Source: Sulfurovum sp.
GTDB lineage: Bacteria; Campylobacterota; Campylobacteria; Campylobacterales; Sulfurovaceae
NCBI GenBank assembly: GCA_026193735.1
Contig: JAPHUJ010000257.1
Coordinates: forward strand, 1 to 5,167
Reading direction: 5' to 3'
Length of the DNA: 5,167 bases
Positions 1-5,167 of this stretch are shown in pieces. A model generated the notes under the pieces. That model saw only the letters and a program-made list of their open reading frames with translations, was not told where the DNA came from and did not search any database. How positions within the stretch are numbered: the first letter of the stretch is position 1; each line of letters opens with the position of its first letter. The position numbers and the translations under genes were made by a program.

Positions 1-2
1 AA

Positions 3-50
3 ATTATACCCAAATTTCAATGGGCTATCCAACAATATAAAGAGGCATAG
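3..50 (+). CDS. C-terminal end of an unidentified upstream gene (partial)
   Basis: Frame 3 is open from the window edge and ends with TAG at 48-50, directly abutting the secG ATG at 51. It reads IIPKFQWAIQQYKEA. The abutting stop/start and the ribosome binding site of secG (AAAGAGG, 39-45) lying inside this reading frame suggest an upstream operon partner translated together with secG. The competing frame 1 ends in TGA at 52-54, overlapping the secG start, but uses rarer-looking codons (AGG, AGA, CTA, ATA), so frame 3 is preferred. Fifteen residues are too few to name a family. Confidence 0.45.
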   Translation: MIPKFQWAIQQYKEA

Positions 51-575
51 ATGACATCAACACTTTTAATCGTACAAATTGTACTTGCACTGGCAATCAC
101 AATTGCAGTACTTCTGCAAAAAAGCTCAAGTATAGGTCTTGGAGCATACAGTGGAAGTAACGAATCTGTATTTGGAGCGAAAGGGCCAACTGGTTTTCTT
201 GCAAAACTTACTTTTACGCTGGCATTTGCATTTATTGTAAATACTTTAGTATTGGGATACCTATATACTACAGCCAATACTTCATCTGTTGCTGACAGCA
301 TCATTCCTGCAAACAATGCAGCTGTACCTGCAGTACCAGCAACAGCAGAAAAAGGAAACACTGCACCTGCAGCACCTTCGGCACCGACCGTTTCAGACAG
401 TATCGTTCCTGCAAACGATGCAGCTGTACCTGAAGCACCAATAACAGAAGAAAGCACTATACCTTCAGTACCTGAAGCAGCTGCTGAGACAACTGATACT
501 TCGTCTAATGCAGCTGTACCTGCAACACCAAAAACAGAAGAAAGCGCTATACCTTCAGTACCAACTGCTAACTAA
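51..575 (+). CDS. secG: SecG, preprotein translocase subunit, with extended Ala/Pro-rich tail
   Basis: SecG is the small, non-essential subunit of the SecYEG channel in the inner membrane and stimulates SecA-driven protein export. The 174-aa product shows two hydrophobic segments (about residues 3-22 and 52-73) joined by the typical SecG loop (QKSSSIGLGAYSGSNESVFG at about 23-42, then GAKGPTGFLAKLT), which is the diagnostic part of the family. Family members are usually about 75-125 aa. The excess here is a tail (about residues 78-174) rich in Ala, Pro, Thr, Ser and Glu with internal repeats. By known E. coli SecG topology the tail would lie in the periplasm and is probably disordered. The start at 51 has AAAGAGG at 39-45 with 5-nt spacing and abuts the stop of the preceding frame, pointing to an operon. 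frr lies 113 bp downstream, after a hairpin. Identification is firm; the role of the tail is unknown. Confidence 0.95.
   Translation: MTSTLLIVQIVLALAITIAVLLQKSSSIGLGAYSGSNESVFGAKGPTGFLAKLTFTLAFAFIVNTLVLGYLYTTANTSSVADSIIPANNAAVPAVPATAEKGNTAPAAPSAPTVSDSIVPANDAAVPEAPITEESTIPSVPEAAAETTDTSSNAAVPATPKTEESAIPSVPTAN
294..563 (+). repeat. Imperfect in-frame tandem repeats in the secG tail
   Basis: Three related units encode residues 82-100, about 116-143 and 152-171 of SecG. All share the exact 13-mer GCAGCTGTACCTG at 318-330, 420-432 and 510-522, spaced 102 and 90 bp (multiples of 3). Units 1 and 2 match at 49 of 57 positions (294-350 versus 396-452). Units 2 and 3 match at 49 of 53 positions (420-472 versus 510-562), including a 30-bp stretch (443-472 versus 533-562) with a single mismatch. 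At the protein level the themes are DSI(I/V)PAN(N/D)AAVP and TEES(T/A)IPSVP. Such DNA identity suggests duplication by slippage or recombination. Confidence 0.85.
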
Positions 576-580
576 TCATT

Positions 581-616
581 TATTAAGAAGAAAAATCTCT
601 TCTTAATATCTTTCTT
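581..616 (+). terminator. Hairpin after secG: weak terminator or attenuator
   Basis: A perfect 11-bp inverted repeat pairs 581-591 with 598-608 around a 6-nt loop (AAAATC), starting 5 bp after the secG stop. The stem is AT-rich (core TTAAGAAGA / TCTTCTTAA), and the following tract TCTTTCTT is pyrimidine-rich but not a clean T-run. It may therefore be a leaky terminator, an mRNA 3'-end stabiliser or a processing site between secG and frr. Confidence 0.45.
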
Positions 617-654
617 ATCTACACTATCTAAATACATAACAAGGTAAAAAAGGG

Positions 655-682
655 TAAAATTGCCCTAAATAATACCAAGGAG
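655..682 (+). promoter_or_regulatory. Probable frr promoter -10 box and ribosome binding site
   Basis: TAAAAT at 655-660 resembles a sigma-70 -10 box and would place transcription start near 667, giving a leader of about 22 nt. AAGGAG at 677-682 is a strong Shine-Dalgarno with 6-nt spacing to the frr ATG. No -35 hexamer is visible about 17 bp upstream, which is common in Campylobacterota. The RBS is convincing; the promoter is inferred and would let frr-pyrE be expressed despite the hairpin after secG. Confidence 0.4.
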
Positions 683-688
683 ATAGTT

Positions 689-1246
689 ATGGTAAATGAG
701 ATTTTTGATTATACAAAAGAAAATATGCAAAAGGGTATCGATGCTCTAAAAAGAGACTTTTCTACACTTAGAACAGGAAAAGTAACTACGGGTATCATAG
801 ATAATATTAAAGTAGACTACTATGGAACAATGACTGCTTTAACACAAGTAGGGAGTGTTATTGCTACAGATGCTACAACGATCACTATTACTCCCTGGGA
901 AAAGCCACTTCTTTCTACTATTGAAAAAGCGATCCAGGAAGCGAACATTGGCGTAAACCCAAACAACGATGGTAGCGTTATCAAACTCTTTTTCCCTCCA
1001 ATGACAAGCGAACAGAGACAAGAAATCGTTAAACAAGCCAAAGGCATGGTTGAACATGCAAAGATTTCTATCAGAAATGTAAGAAAAGATGGTAATGACA
1101 AAATCAAAAAACTTGAAAAAGACAAAGAGATAAGCGAAGACGAATCTAAAAAAGCGCATGATCAAATACAAAAACTTACAGATGAGTACATTGCAAAAAT
1201 AGACGAGGCTTTTAAAACAAAAGAAGCTGATATACTTAAGGTATAA
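689..1246 (+). CDS. frr: Ribosome recycling factor
   Basis: RRF works in the cytoplasm with EF-G to split post-termination ribosomes so that subunits can start a new round; it is essential in most bacteria. The 185-aa product equals the usual family length and aligns along its whole length with E. coli RRF as I remember it. An N-terminal helix ends in the LRTGKV segment (27-32). A beta-rich domain II follows (about 31-104). The long C-terminal helices carry [15 protein letters not shown] (101-115), [12 protein letters not shown] (127-138) and KDKEISEDE (144-152). The conserved arginines at 129 and 132 are present. The start at 689 is set by AAGGAG at 677-682. pyrE begins 3 bp after the stop, so the two are almost certainly co-transcribed. 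No anomalies were seen. Confidence 0.97.
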   Translation: MVNEIFDYTKENMQKGIDALKRDFSTLRTGKVTTGIIDNIKVDYYGTMTALTQVGSVIATDATTITITPWEKPLLSTIEKAIQEANIGVNPNNDGSVIKLFFPPMTSEQRQEIVKQAKGMVEHAKISIRNVRKDGNDKIKKLEKDKEISEDESKKAHDQIQKLTDEYIAKIDEAFKTKEADILKV

Positions 1247-1249
1247 AAT

Positions 1250-1867
1250 ATGCAAAAACCTTATGATGTAGAAAAAGCGTATAAAGAGGCAAATGCTTTA
1301 CTTGAAGGTCATTTTCTTTTAGCAAGCGGCAATCATTCAAACAGATATCTTCAAAGTGCCAAAGTCCTTGAATATCCAAAGAAAGCCTCTTTGCTTACGG
1401 ATGCTCTTGCCCAAATGATCAAATCACACGGCATTGAAGTAGATACCGTGTGTGCACCTGCCCTAGGTGGTGTACTTGCCGGTTATGAACTTGCTCGTTC
1501 GCTTGATGTTCGTTCTATCTTTGTTGAGAAAAAAGAGGGTGGTATGGAGCTACGTCGTGGATTTGAAGTTGCAAAGGGTGAAAAGATCATCATTTGTGAA
1601 GACATTATCACCACAGGTGGTTCTGCACTTAAAGCGGCCCAAGCCATAGAAGCATTAGGTGGTGTTGTGGTTGCATTTGCCTCTTTGGCAAACAGAGGGT
1701 TCTGTAAACGTGTCGGTGGAGAAGGTACCGCAAAAAAGGAATGCAGTTTACCCAATAATATACCTCTTTTTGCACTTGACGACTTTACTTTTGAAATGTT
1801 CTCTCCAGAGGAATGTCCCCTATGTAAAGAAGGTAGCGTTGCCATAAAGCCAGGAAGTAAAAGCTAA
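1250..1867 (+). CDS. pyrE: Orotate phosphoribosyltransferase
   Basis: PyrE transfers phosphoribose from PRPP to orotate to make orotidine 5'-monophosphate in de novo pyrimidine synthesis, in the cytoplasm. The 205-aa protein carries the PRPP-binding signature [13 protein letters not shown] at 113-125, with acidic E117-D118 followed by the TTGGS phosphate loop. It also has the substrate region [15 protein letters not shown] (21-35) and a flexible catalytic loop around [15 protein letters not shown] (91-105) with the expected Lys/Arg residues. The C-terminus contains CPLCKEG...KPGSK (about 189-204), a CPxC tail that I associate with the Thermus-type bacterial PyrE subgroup. The ATG lies 3 bp after the frr stop, with AAGG at 1238-1241 inside the frr end, indicating an operon. 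A terminator-like structure follows. In relatives I recall an RDD-family membrane gene often following pyrE; here it is absent and the unit ends. Confidence 0.96.
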   Translation: MQKPYDVEKAYKEANALLEGHFLLASGNHSNRYLQSAKVLEYPKKASLLTDALAQMIKSHGIEVDTVCAPALGGVLAGYELARSLDVRSIFVEKKEGGMELRRGFEVAKGEKIIICEDIITTGGSALKAAQAIEALGGVVVAFASLANRGFCKRVGGEGTAKKECSLPNNIPLFALDDFTFEMFSPEECPLCKEGSVAIKPGSKS

Positions 1868-1883
1868 GACTCTTATGTACTTA

Positions 1884-1915
1884 CGCTTGAGTTCTTCTCA
1901 GCAAAGGTTCAAGCG
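1884..1915. repeat. Inverted repeat in the pyrE / ATPase convergent gap
   Basis: CGCTTGA at 1884-1890 is the exact reverse complement of TCAAGCG at 1909-1915, enclosing an 18-nt loop. It sits between two convergent genes. On the - strand it is not followed by a T-run, so it would be a poor intrinsic terminator for the ATPase gene, but it is the only candidate on that side. Its right arm shares G1915 with the stem of the next hairpin, so both full stems cannot form at once. Confidence 0.35.
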
Positions 1916-1944
1916 GCTAATTTCTTTTAGCCTTTACTTTTTTT
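1915..1944 (+). terminator. Probable intrinsic terminator of the secG-frr-pyrE unit
   Basis: GGCTAA (1915-1920) pairs perfectly with TTAGCC (1927-1932) around a 6-nt loop (TTTCTT). It is followed by TTTAC and then seven Ts (1938-1944). The stem is short (6 bp) but is capped by three G-C pairs at its base, and the T-run is on the + side, so it fits termination of pyrE transcription. The T-run touches the stop codon of the convergent ATPase gene at 1943-1945. Confidence 0.6.
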
Positions 1945-4276
1945 AGATTACTCTCCATACTACAGCACATATTTCTACATCTATATCAGTTTTTCTTGGC
2001 TTTATACTAAATGTCTCAATTTCACAATTGTCTACACTGTATTTTTCATTGAGTGCGTCTATTTTATCTTCCAGTTCATACTCCAATGCCTCTATCTCTT
2101 CTTCTATCGTGACCATACGCTCTTCAGCCCTGCTCATCTCTCCGCGCTCTTTGAGTATCTTGCTACCTTTACTGACTGCGCGACCTATGCTTGTTGGACT
2201 TTTGCGTCCAAATAGGGCACCAATGACTGCTATACCCGCTTCTATCATGGAACCTGTAGAGTCAGATGCTTCTTTTTCCACACGTTCTTTGGCACGAGAG
2301 AGTCTGGATATAAGCGTTTTCTCTTTTTTACCATAACGTGTTTGAAGTTTTTCTATCTCAAGCTCTTTTTTGTCATTAAGACCATCTTGCAGGCGAACGA
2401 TAAAATCAGCCCGTGTTTCACCCACTTTAGATTCCAATTTAGGGGAGACACAACGCAGTAACTCCAAATCACGCTCACGATAAAGTGTCTCTTTTAATTC
2501 TCTTATTGCTTTGGATAACCCCTTGTCTTTCAAAACAATCTCGGGAAGTGGGTGAAATTTTGCATTAGAAGGCGCAGTGTGGGGGAATCTATCAAAAGCC
2601 AGTTCTTCTTCTACCGCATCCTCCCATGTAATACGTTGTTGCTTTTCATCAAGCGGAACAAAGAGTTCAAATGATCTCTCTATATCTATGCCTTTTTGTT
2701 GCTGATAAAAATGTATTTTTACTTTAGCCCCCAAGGTGGGTAAAAAAATATTTTGTTCTGATGCATCGGTTTCATAGTATTGAGGGATGGATGCATCGAT
2801 ATTTTGATAACTTTCCAATGCAGATCTCTTTTCAACCATAGCCTCTACACTTTCCACTTCTATATTCTGTACTGATTTTTGTTCTTGCATAAGCATAGAA
2901 ATTTCATCTCTTTTAAGTGGTCCTTTGAGGTAACTCATCACCCAGCGGGTATTAAAAAGTCTAATATCATCCAAATGTGCACTTTTAAGAAAGAAGGTTC
3001 TCTTTTTCAGATTTGATAAAAGATTCTTAATTTCTTTTTTATCGAAACTTGAACCTACTTTGCCTCCTAGACCATCAATAACCCTCTCTATATCTTGTGT
3101 CGTTTGCAATCTACCTATGAACCAGGTACCTATGTTAGAAAGCCCTTTATAATCCAAATCTACAGGGTTTTGCGTACTGAGTACCACACCTACTCCAAAG
3201 GCTCTTGCTTGCTTTAGAAGCAGTAGCATAGGCTCTTTACTTGGCGGACTCTTGGTAGGTGGGAAGAATCCAAAGATCTCATCCATATAAAGTAGTGTTT
3301 TAAGTGCAGAGGTACCACTTTGTCGACGCATCCATGCAATATATTTATTGAGAAGCAGAGTGACAAAAAACATACGCTCTTCATCATTAAGATGCGAAAT
3401 AGAGAAGATAGCTACTTTGGCTTTACCATTTTCATCATACAATAGTTTTTGGATGTCCAAACTATCTCCCTGCAGCCAAAGTGAAAAACTCGGACTTGCA
3501 AGCAATGCGTTAAATTTAGTGGCCAATTTAAAACGATCACTTTGTGGATAAAAGTCATCCAGAGGCAATACCCCTATCTTTTTAAAAGAAGGGTTGAGTA
3601 TCTTCCCTATGATACTTTCTATACTTAGGTTCTCTTCTGCTATCCATGATTTTGTGATGATCTGTGCAAGCAAAATGTACTCTTTTGATTCTAAAGGATC
3701 GGCATCTATACCTGACAAAGAGAGTAAAGAGCTTGTAGTGCTTTTCAAATATGAGGCAAAAGTATCACTGTCTTCCATGATCTCAGTAGGTGGCGTTTCC
3801 AGAGAACTCATCACGTTGATGGAAACCCCGGCAGAACTTCCTGGGGTATAGATGGTCTTTTTCACATCATGAAACTTTTGTACGCGTTCAGCACTCTGTC
3901 CCCAACTCTCTATGCCCTCTCTCCACATGGCAGATATCTTCTTGGCATACTCGCTGACATTGGTATCTTTGGATTTTGCTTCATCTGCTACCCATGATTC
4001 AAAAGAGGCAGGAGCAAAGCTTGGGTCGGTAAGGCATAAGTCTCCCATATCTCCTTTTGGATCTATGATAATAGAAGGAATATTGTCTATGACCGCTTCT
4101 TCTATAATACTGACACCCAGTCCCGTTTTCCCTGAACCTGTCATACCTATGATCGCTGCATGGGTAGTAAAATTCTTGTTTTTAAGCAGTGTCAGTGCCT
4201 CTGTGGCTTCCATGCTCTGCTTATCTATATCTTTACCCAGATAAAATAGTCCCAACTTTTCATACATTTCTTGCAT
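1943..4276 (-). CDS. HerA/FtsK-superfamily ATPase (HerA-like, DUF853-type), function unknown
   Basis: The product is a P-loop motor ATPase of the HerA/FtsK superfamily, whose studied members pump or unwind DNA as hexameric rings. Numbered from the ATG at 4276 (777 aa), Walker A GMTGSGKT is at 44-51 (K50, T51), the HerA-like DPKGD at 72-76, Walker B LLYMDE at 328-333, the sensor-like STQNP at 367-371, and GRLQT with a possible arginine finger (R389) at 388-392. The C-terminal half is not typical HerA. It has charged, probably coiled-coil stretches (about 586-672 and 708-747) flanking a small hydrophobic Gly/Ala-rich segment (GIAVIGALFGRK, 681-692), and it ends in KPRKTDIDV plus a hydrophobic strand. 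The first ATG is at 4300 (785 aa) but lies at or upstream of the predicted transcription start and has no Shine-Dalgarno; the ATG at 4276 has AAGGA at 4284-4288 with 7-nt spacing. No partner nuclease (NurA) is in the window. I recall similar roughly 800-aa ATPases as uncharacterised proteins in diverse bacteria. Confidence 0.85.
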   Translation of the reverse strand: MQEMYEKLGLFYLGKDIDKQSMEATEALTLLKNKNFTTHAAIIGMTGSGKTGLGVSIIEEAVIDNIPSIIIDPKGDMGDLCLTDPSFAPASFESWVADEAKSKDTNVSEYAKKISAMWREGIESWGQSAERVQKFHDVKKTIYTPGSSAGVSINVMSSLETPPTEIMEDSDTFASYLKSTTSSLLSLSGIDADPLESKEYILLAQIITKSWIAEENLSIESIIGKILNPSFKKIGVLPLDDFYPQSDRFKLATKFNALLASPSFSLWLQGDSLDIQKLLYDENGKAKVAIFSISHLNDEERMFFVTLLLNKYIAWMRRQSGTSALKTLLYMDEIFGFFPPTKSPPSKEPMLLLLKQARAFGVGVVLSTQNPVDLDYKGLSNIGTWFIGRLQTTQDIERVIDGLGGKVGSSFDKKEIKNLLSNLKKRTFFLKSAHLDDIRLFNTRWVMSYLKGPLKRDEISMLMQEQKSVQNIEVESVEAMVEKRSALESYQNIDASIPQYYETDASEQNIFLPTLGAKVKIHFYQQQKGIDIERSFELFVPLDEKQQRITWEDAVEEELAFDRFPHTAPSNAKFHPLPEIVLKDKGLSKAIRELKETLYRERDLELLRCVSPKLESKVGETRADFIVRLQDGLNDKKELEIEKLQTRYGKKEKTLISRLSRAKERVEKEASDSTGSMIEAGIAVIGALFGRKSPTSIGRAVSKGSKILKERGEMSRAEERMVTIEEEIEALEYELEDKIDALNEKYSVDNCEIETFSIKPRKTDIDVEICAVVWRVI

Positions 4277-4283
4277 CTCGTAG

Positions 4284-4309
4284 TCCTTCATGATAAACAT
4301 ACAATTATA
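4284..4309 (-). promoter_or_regulatory. Promoter -10 box and ribosome binding site of the HerA-like gene
   Basis: On the - strand a perfect TATAAT lies at 4309-4304, and AAGGA at 4288-4284 sits 7 nt before the ATG at 4276. The -10 box would start transcription near 4297, giving a leader of about 20 nt. This puts the upstream ATG (4300) outside or at the very edge of the transcript. A second -10-like TAAAAT lies at 4318-4313. No -35 hexamer is visible; the upstream - strand is A-rich. Confidence 0.55.
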
Positions 4310-4348
4310 GCTATTTTAGCAAAAGTTTGTTTAGTTCGTTTTAGTTTA

Positions 4349-4936
4349 TTATTTTGTAGGTATAGTAGGAGTACTTGGTGCAGAAGTTAGAGGAGTCTGG
4401 GTTGCTGTATTTTCTGTAGGTTTTTTCTTTGTTGCTGGTGTGGTAATCCCCTGCAACATAAAACTTATGGGTTCTTTCCCTTCTTGCTGCAGAAGCACCA
4501 GAACCTTATCTTTTTCATGATACACGTCAAAGAGCGCTATGTCACTCATGACGGGGTCTATTTCGACTTTTTCTTCTGATCCTAGAGGTAAATGGTAGGC
4601 ATTTCCTTCTATTCGTACCAGTGTTTTATCTTTTTTAAGGACGATCCAACATACTTTTGCCATAGGCAAATTATAAAGTGAGTTCTGTGTCTCTTCCATA
4701 CATAATCTTGTAAATTCATCTTTTTGAACCGTGATATTACCATCAGAACCCATAATATCTAAATACAATACTTTAGTGGCATTGGTTGTTTGTTTAGATT
4801 TTTCCAAATATTTAAAAAGTTGTTGATTGGAGTTTTGAAGCATGTCCACAGCGCTGAAAAGAGCAACAATCACAATACCCATAAGCGCAATGGAAATAAG
4901 TACTTCTAAAAGGGTGAATGCTTTACGGTTAAACAT
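4349..4936 (-). CDS. Prepilin-type N-terminal cleavage/methylation domain protein (minor pseudopilin-like)
   Basis: The 195-aa protein begins with a short basic leader (MFNRKA) followed by FTLLEVLISIALMGIVIVAL, the type IV pilin signature. Cleavage would fall after A6, leaving F as residue 1 and the conserved Glu at position 5 (E11). The hydrophobic helix runs to about residue 30 and would anchor the protein in the inner membrane before pilus/pseudopilus assembly. The rest (31-163) looks like a small globular domain with two cysteines (C79, C96). The last 32 residues (164-195) form a Thr/Pro/Lys-rich low-complexity tail. The start is fixed by the leader and by the GspE/PilB-like stop only 5 bp upstream; the RBS is weak (AGGG at 4943-4940), so translational coupling is likely. 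It is probably a minor pseudopilin of a type II secretion or type IV pilus system. GspI/GspJ-like is a guess and the exact class is not assignable here. Confidence 0.85.
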   Translation of the reverse strand: MFNRKAFTLLEVLISIALMGIVIVALFSAVDMLQNSNQQLFKYLEKSKQTTNATKVLYLDIMGSDGNITVQKDEFTRLCMEETQNSLYNLPMAKVCWIVLKKDKTLVRIEGNAYHLPLGSEEKVEIDPVMSDIALFDVYHEKDKVLVLLQQEGKEPISFMLQGITTPATKKKPTENTATQTPLTSAPSTPTIPTK

Positions 4937-4941
4937 TTACC

Positions 4942-5167
4942 CTAGCCGTCCATCAATCCGACACGAATGGCTTCTTCATAACTTGTCTGTCCTGATAAAA
5001 GCATCTCTTTGAGTTTATCTGCAATGGTTTTCATACCCTTGCCTTTCATGGCTTCTCTTACCTGATGGTCATTAAAACCATCTTTCATCATCTCTTTAGC
5101 ATGATCATCGATAATAAAAAGTTCCCCAATGGCTTGTCTGCCTTTATAGCCTGAAAAGTCACACTCT
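4942..5167 (-). CDS. GspE/PilB-type secretion or pilus assembly ATPase, C-terminal fragment
   Basis: Only the last 74 residues lie in the window; the 5' part continues past the right edge. The frame starts ECDFSGYKGRQAIGELF and ends TSYEEAIRVGLMDG. This matches the family ending: the last Cys of the zinc-binding tetracysteine loop followed by (T/S)GYxGRxxIxE, then a helix with KGMKTIADKLKEMLLSG, then TSxEE. These hexameric cytoplasmic ATPases power pseudopilus or pilus assembly in type II secretion (GspE) or type IV pili (PilB). PilT-type retraction ATPases end differently, so they are less likely. The neighbouring prepilin gene 5 bp downstream supports a shared operon. GspE versus PilB cannot be decided from the fragment. 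Confidence 0.88.
   Translation of the reverse strand, partial: ECDFSGYKGRQAIGELFIIDDHAKEMMKDGFNDHQVREAMKGKGMKTIADKLKEMLLSGQTSYEEAIRVGLMDG

Noticed and set aside
17..457. Long antisense open frame (146 codons) opposite secG
   Set aside because: It mirrors the Ala/Pro-rich repeat codons of secG, has no ribosome binding site that stands out and no recognisable domain, while secG on the other strand is certain.
652..665. GGGTAAAATTGCCC as a possible operator
   Set aside because: It is only a short imperfect palindrome (one G-T wobble) overlapping the likely -10 box. It is too small and unsupported to call a regulator site.
676..690. Transmembrane helix in the HerA-like protein (residues 676-690 of the 777-aa form; positions in this entry are residues)
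   Set aside because: The hydrophobic stretch is only about 12-15 residues and Gly/Ala-rich, flanked by charged coiled-coil-like sequence. This is too short for a confident membrane span.
839..1255. Antisense open frame opposite frr (138 codons)
   Set aside because: It is rich in Phe, Cys and Leu, typical of the complement of Lys/Glu-rich helices. frr is a full-length, well-recognised gene covering the same DNA.
1483..1845. Antisense open frame opposite pyrE
   Set aside because: It has no domain or start signal, and pyrE is complete on the + strand with its PRPP motif intact.
1..5167. CRISPR arrays, tRNA/rRNA genes, insertion sequences or phage genes
   Set aside because: No regularly spaced direct repeats with spacers, no tRNA-like cloverleaf, no transposase or integrase motifs and no terminal repeats were seen. 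The only repeats are the coding ones in secG.

Overview
The window looks like chromosomal DNA from a Campylobacterota (epsilonproteobacterial) organism, probably a Sulfurovum/Sulfurimonas-like lineage. This rests on the AT-rich composition, the secG-frr-pyrE gene order I recall from that phylum, SecG and PyrE sequence types that fit it, and promoters with a good -10 box but no recognisable -35. The assignment is by recall and pattern; no database search was run.

Left half, + strand (1-1867): the last codons of an unidentified gene lead directly into secG (SecYEG translocon subunit with an unusually long Ala/Pro-rich repeat tail). An AT-rich hairpin and a probable promoter follow, then frr (ribosome recycling factor) and, 3 bp later, pyrE (orotate phosphoribosyltransferase). 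The + strand unit ends at a stem-loop plus T-run at 1915-1944. These are housekeeping genes for protein export, translation and pyrimidine synthesis.

Right half, - strand (1943-5167), convergent with the first: reading leftward, the C-terminal 74 residues of a GspE/PilB-type secretion/pilus assembly ATPase are followed 5 bp later by a prepilin-like protein with a type IV pilin N-terminus. After a 72-bp gap with its own -10 box comes a large HerA/FtsK-superfamily ATPase of 777 aa (785 aa if the first ATG is used). The GspE fragment and the prepilin clearly belong together as type II secretion / type IV pilus machinery. The HerA-like protein probably has its own promoter, and its role cannot be assigned from the window.

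No mobile element, CRISPR array, tRNA or rRNA was seen, and no stretch over 300 bp lacks a gene. The window is mostly ordinary core genome. The points most worth a second look are the HerA-like ATPase of unknown function with its unusual C-terminal half, the near-identical DNA repeats in the secG tail, and the start-site correction for the ATPase.
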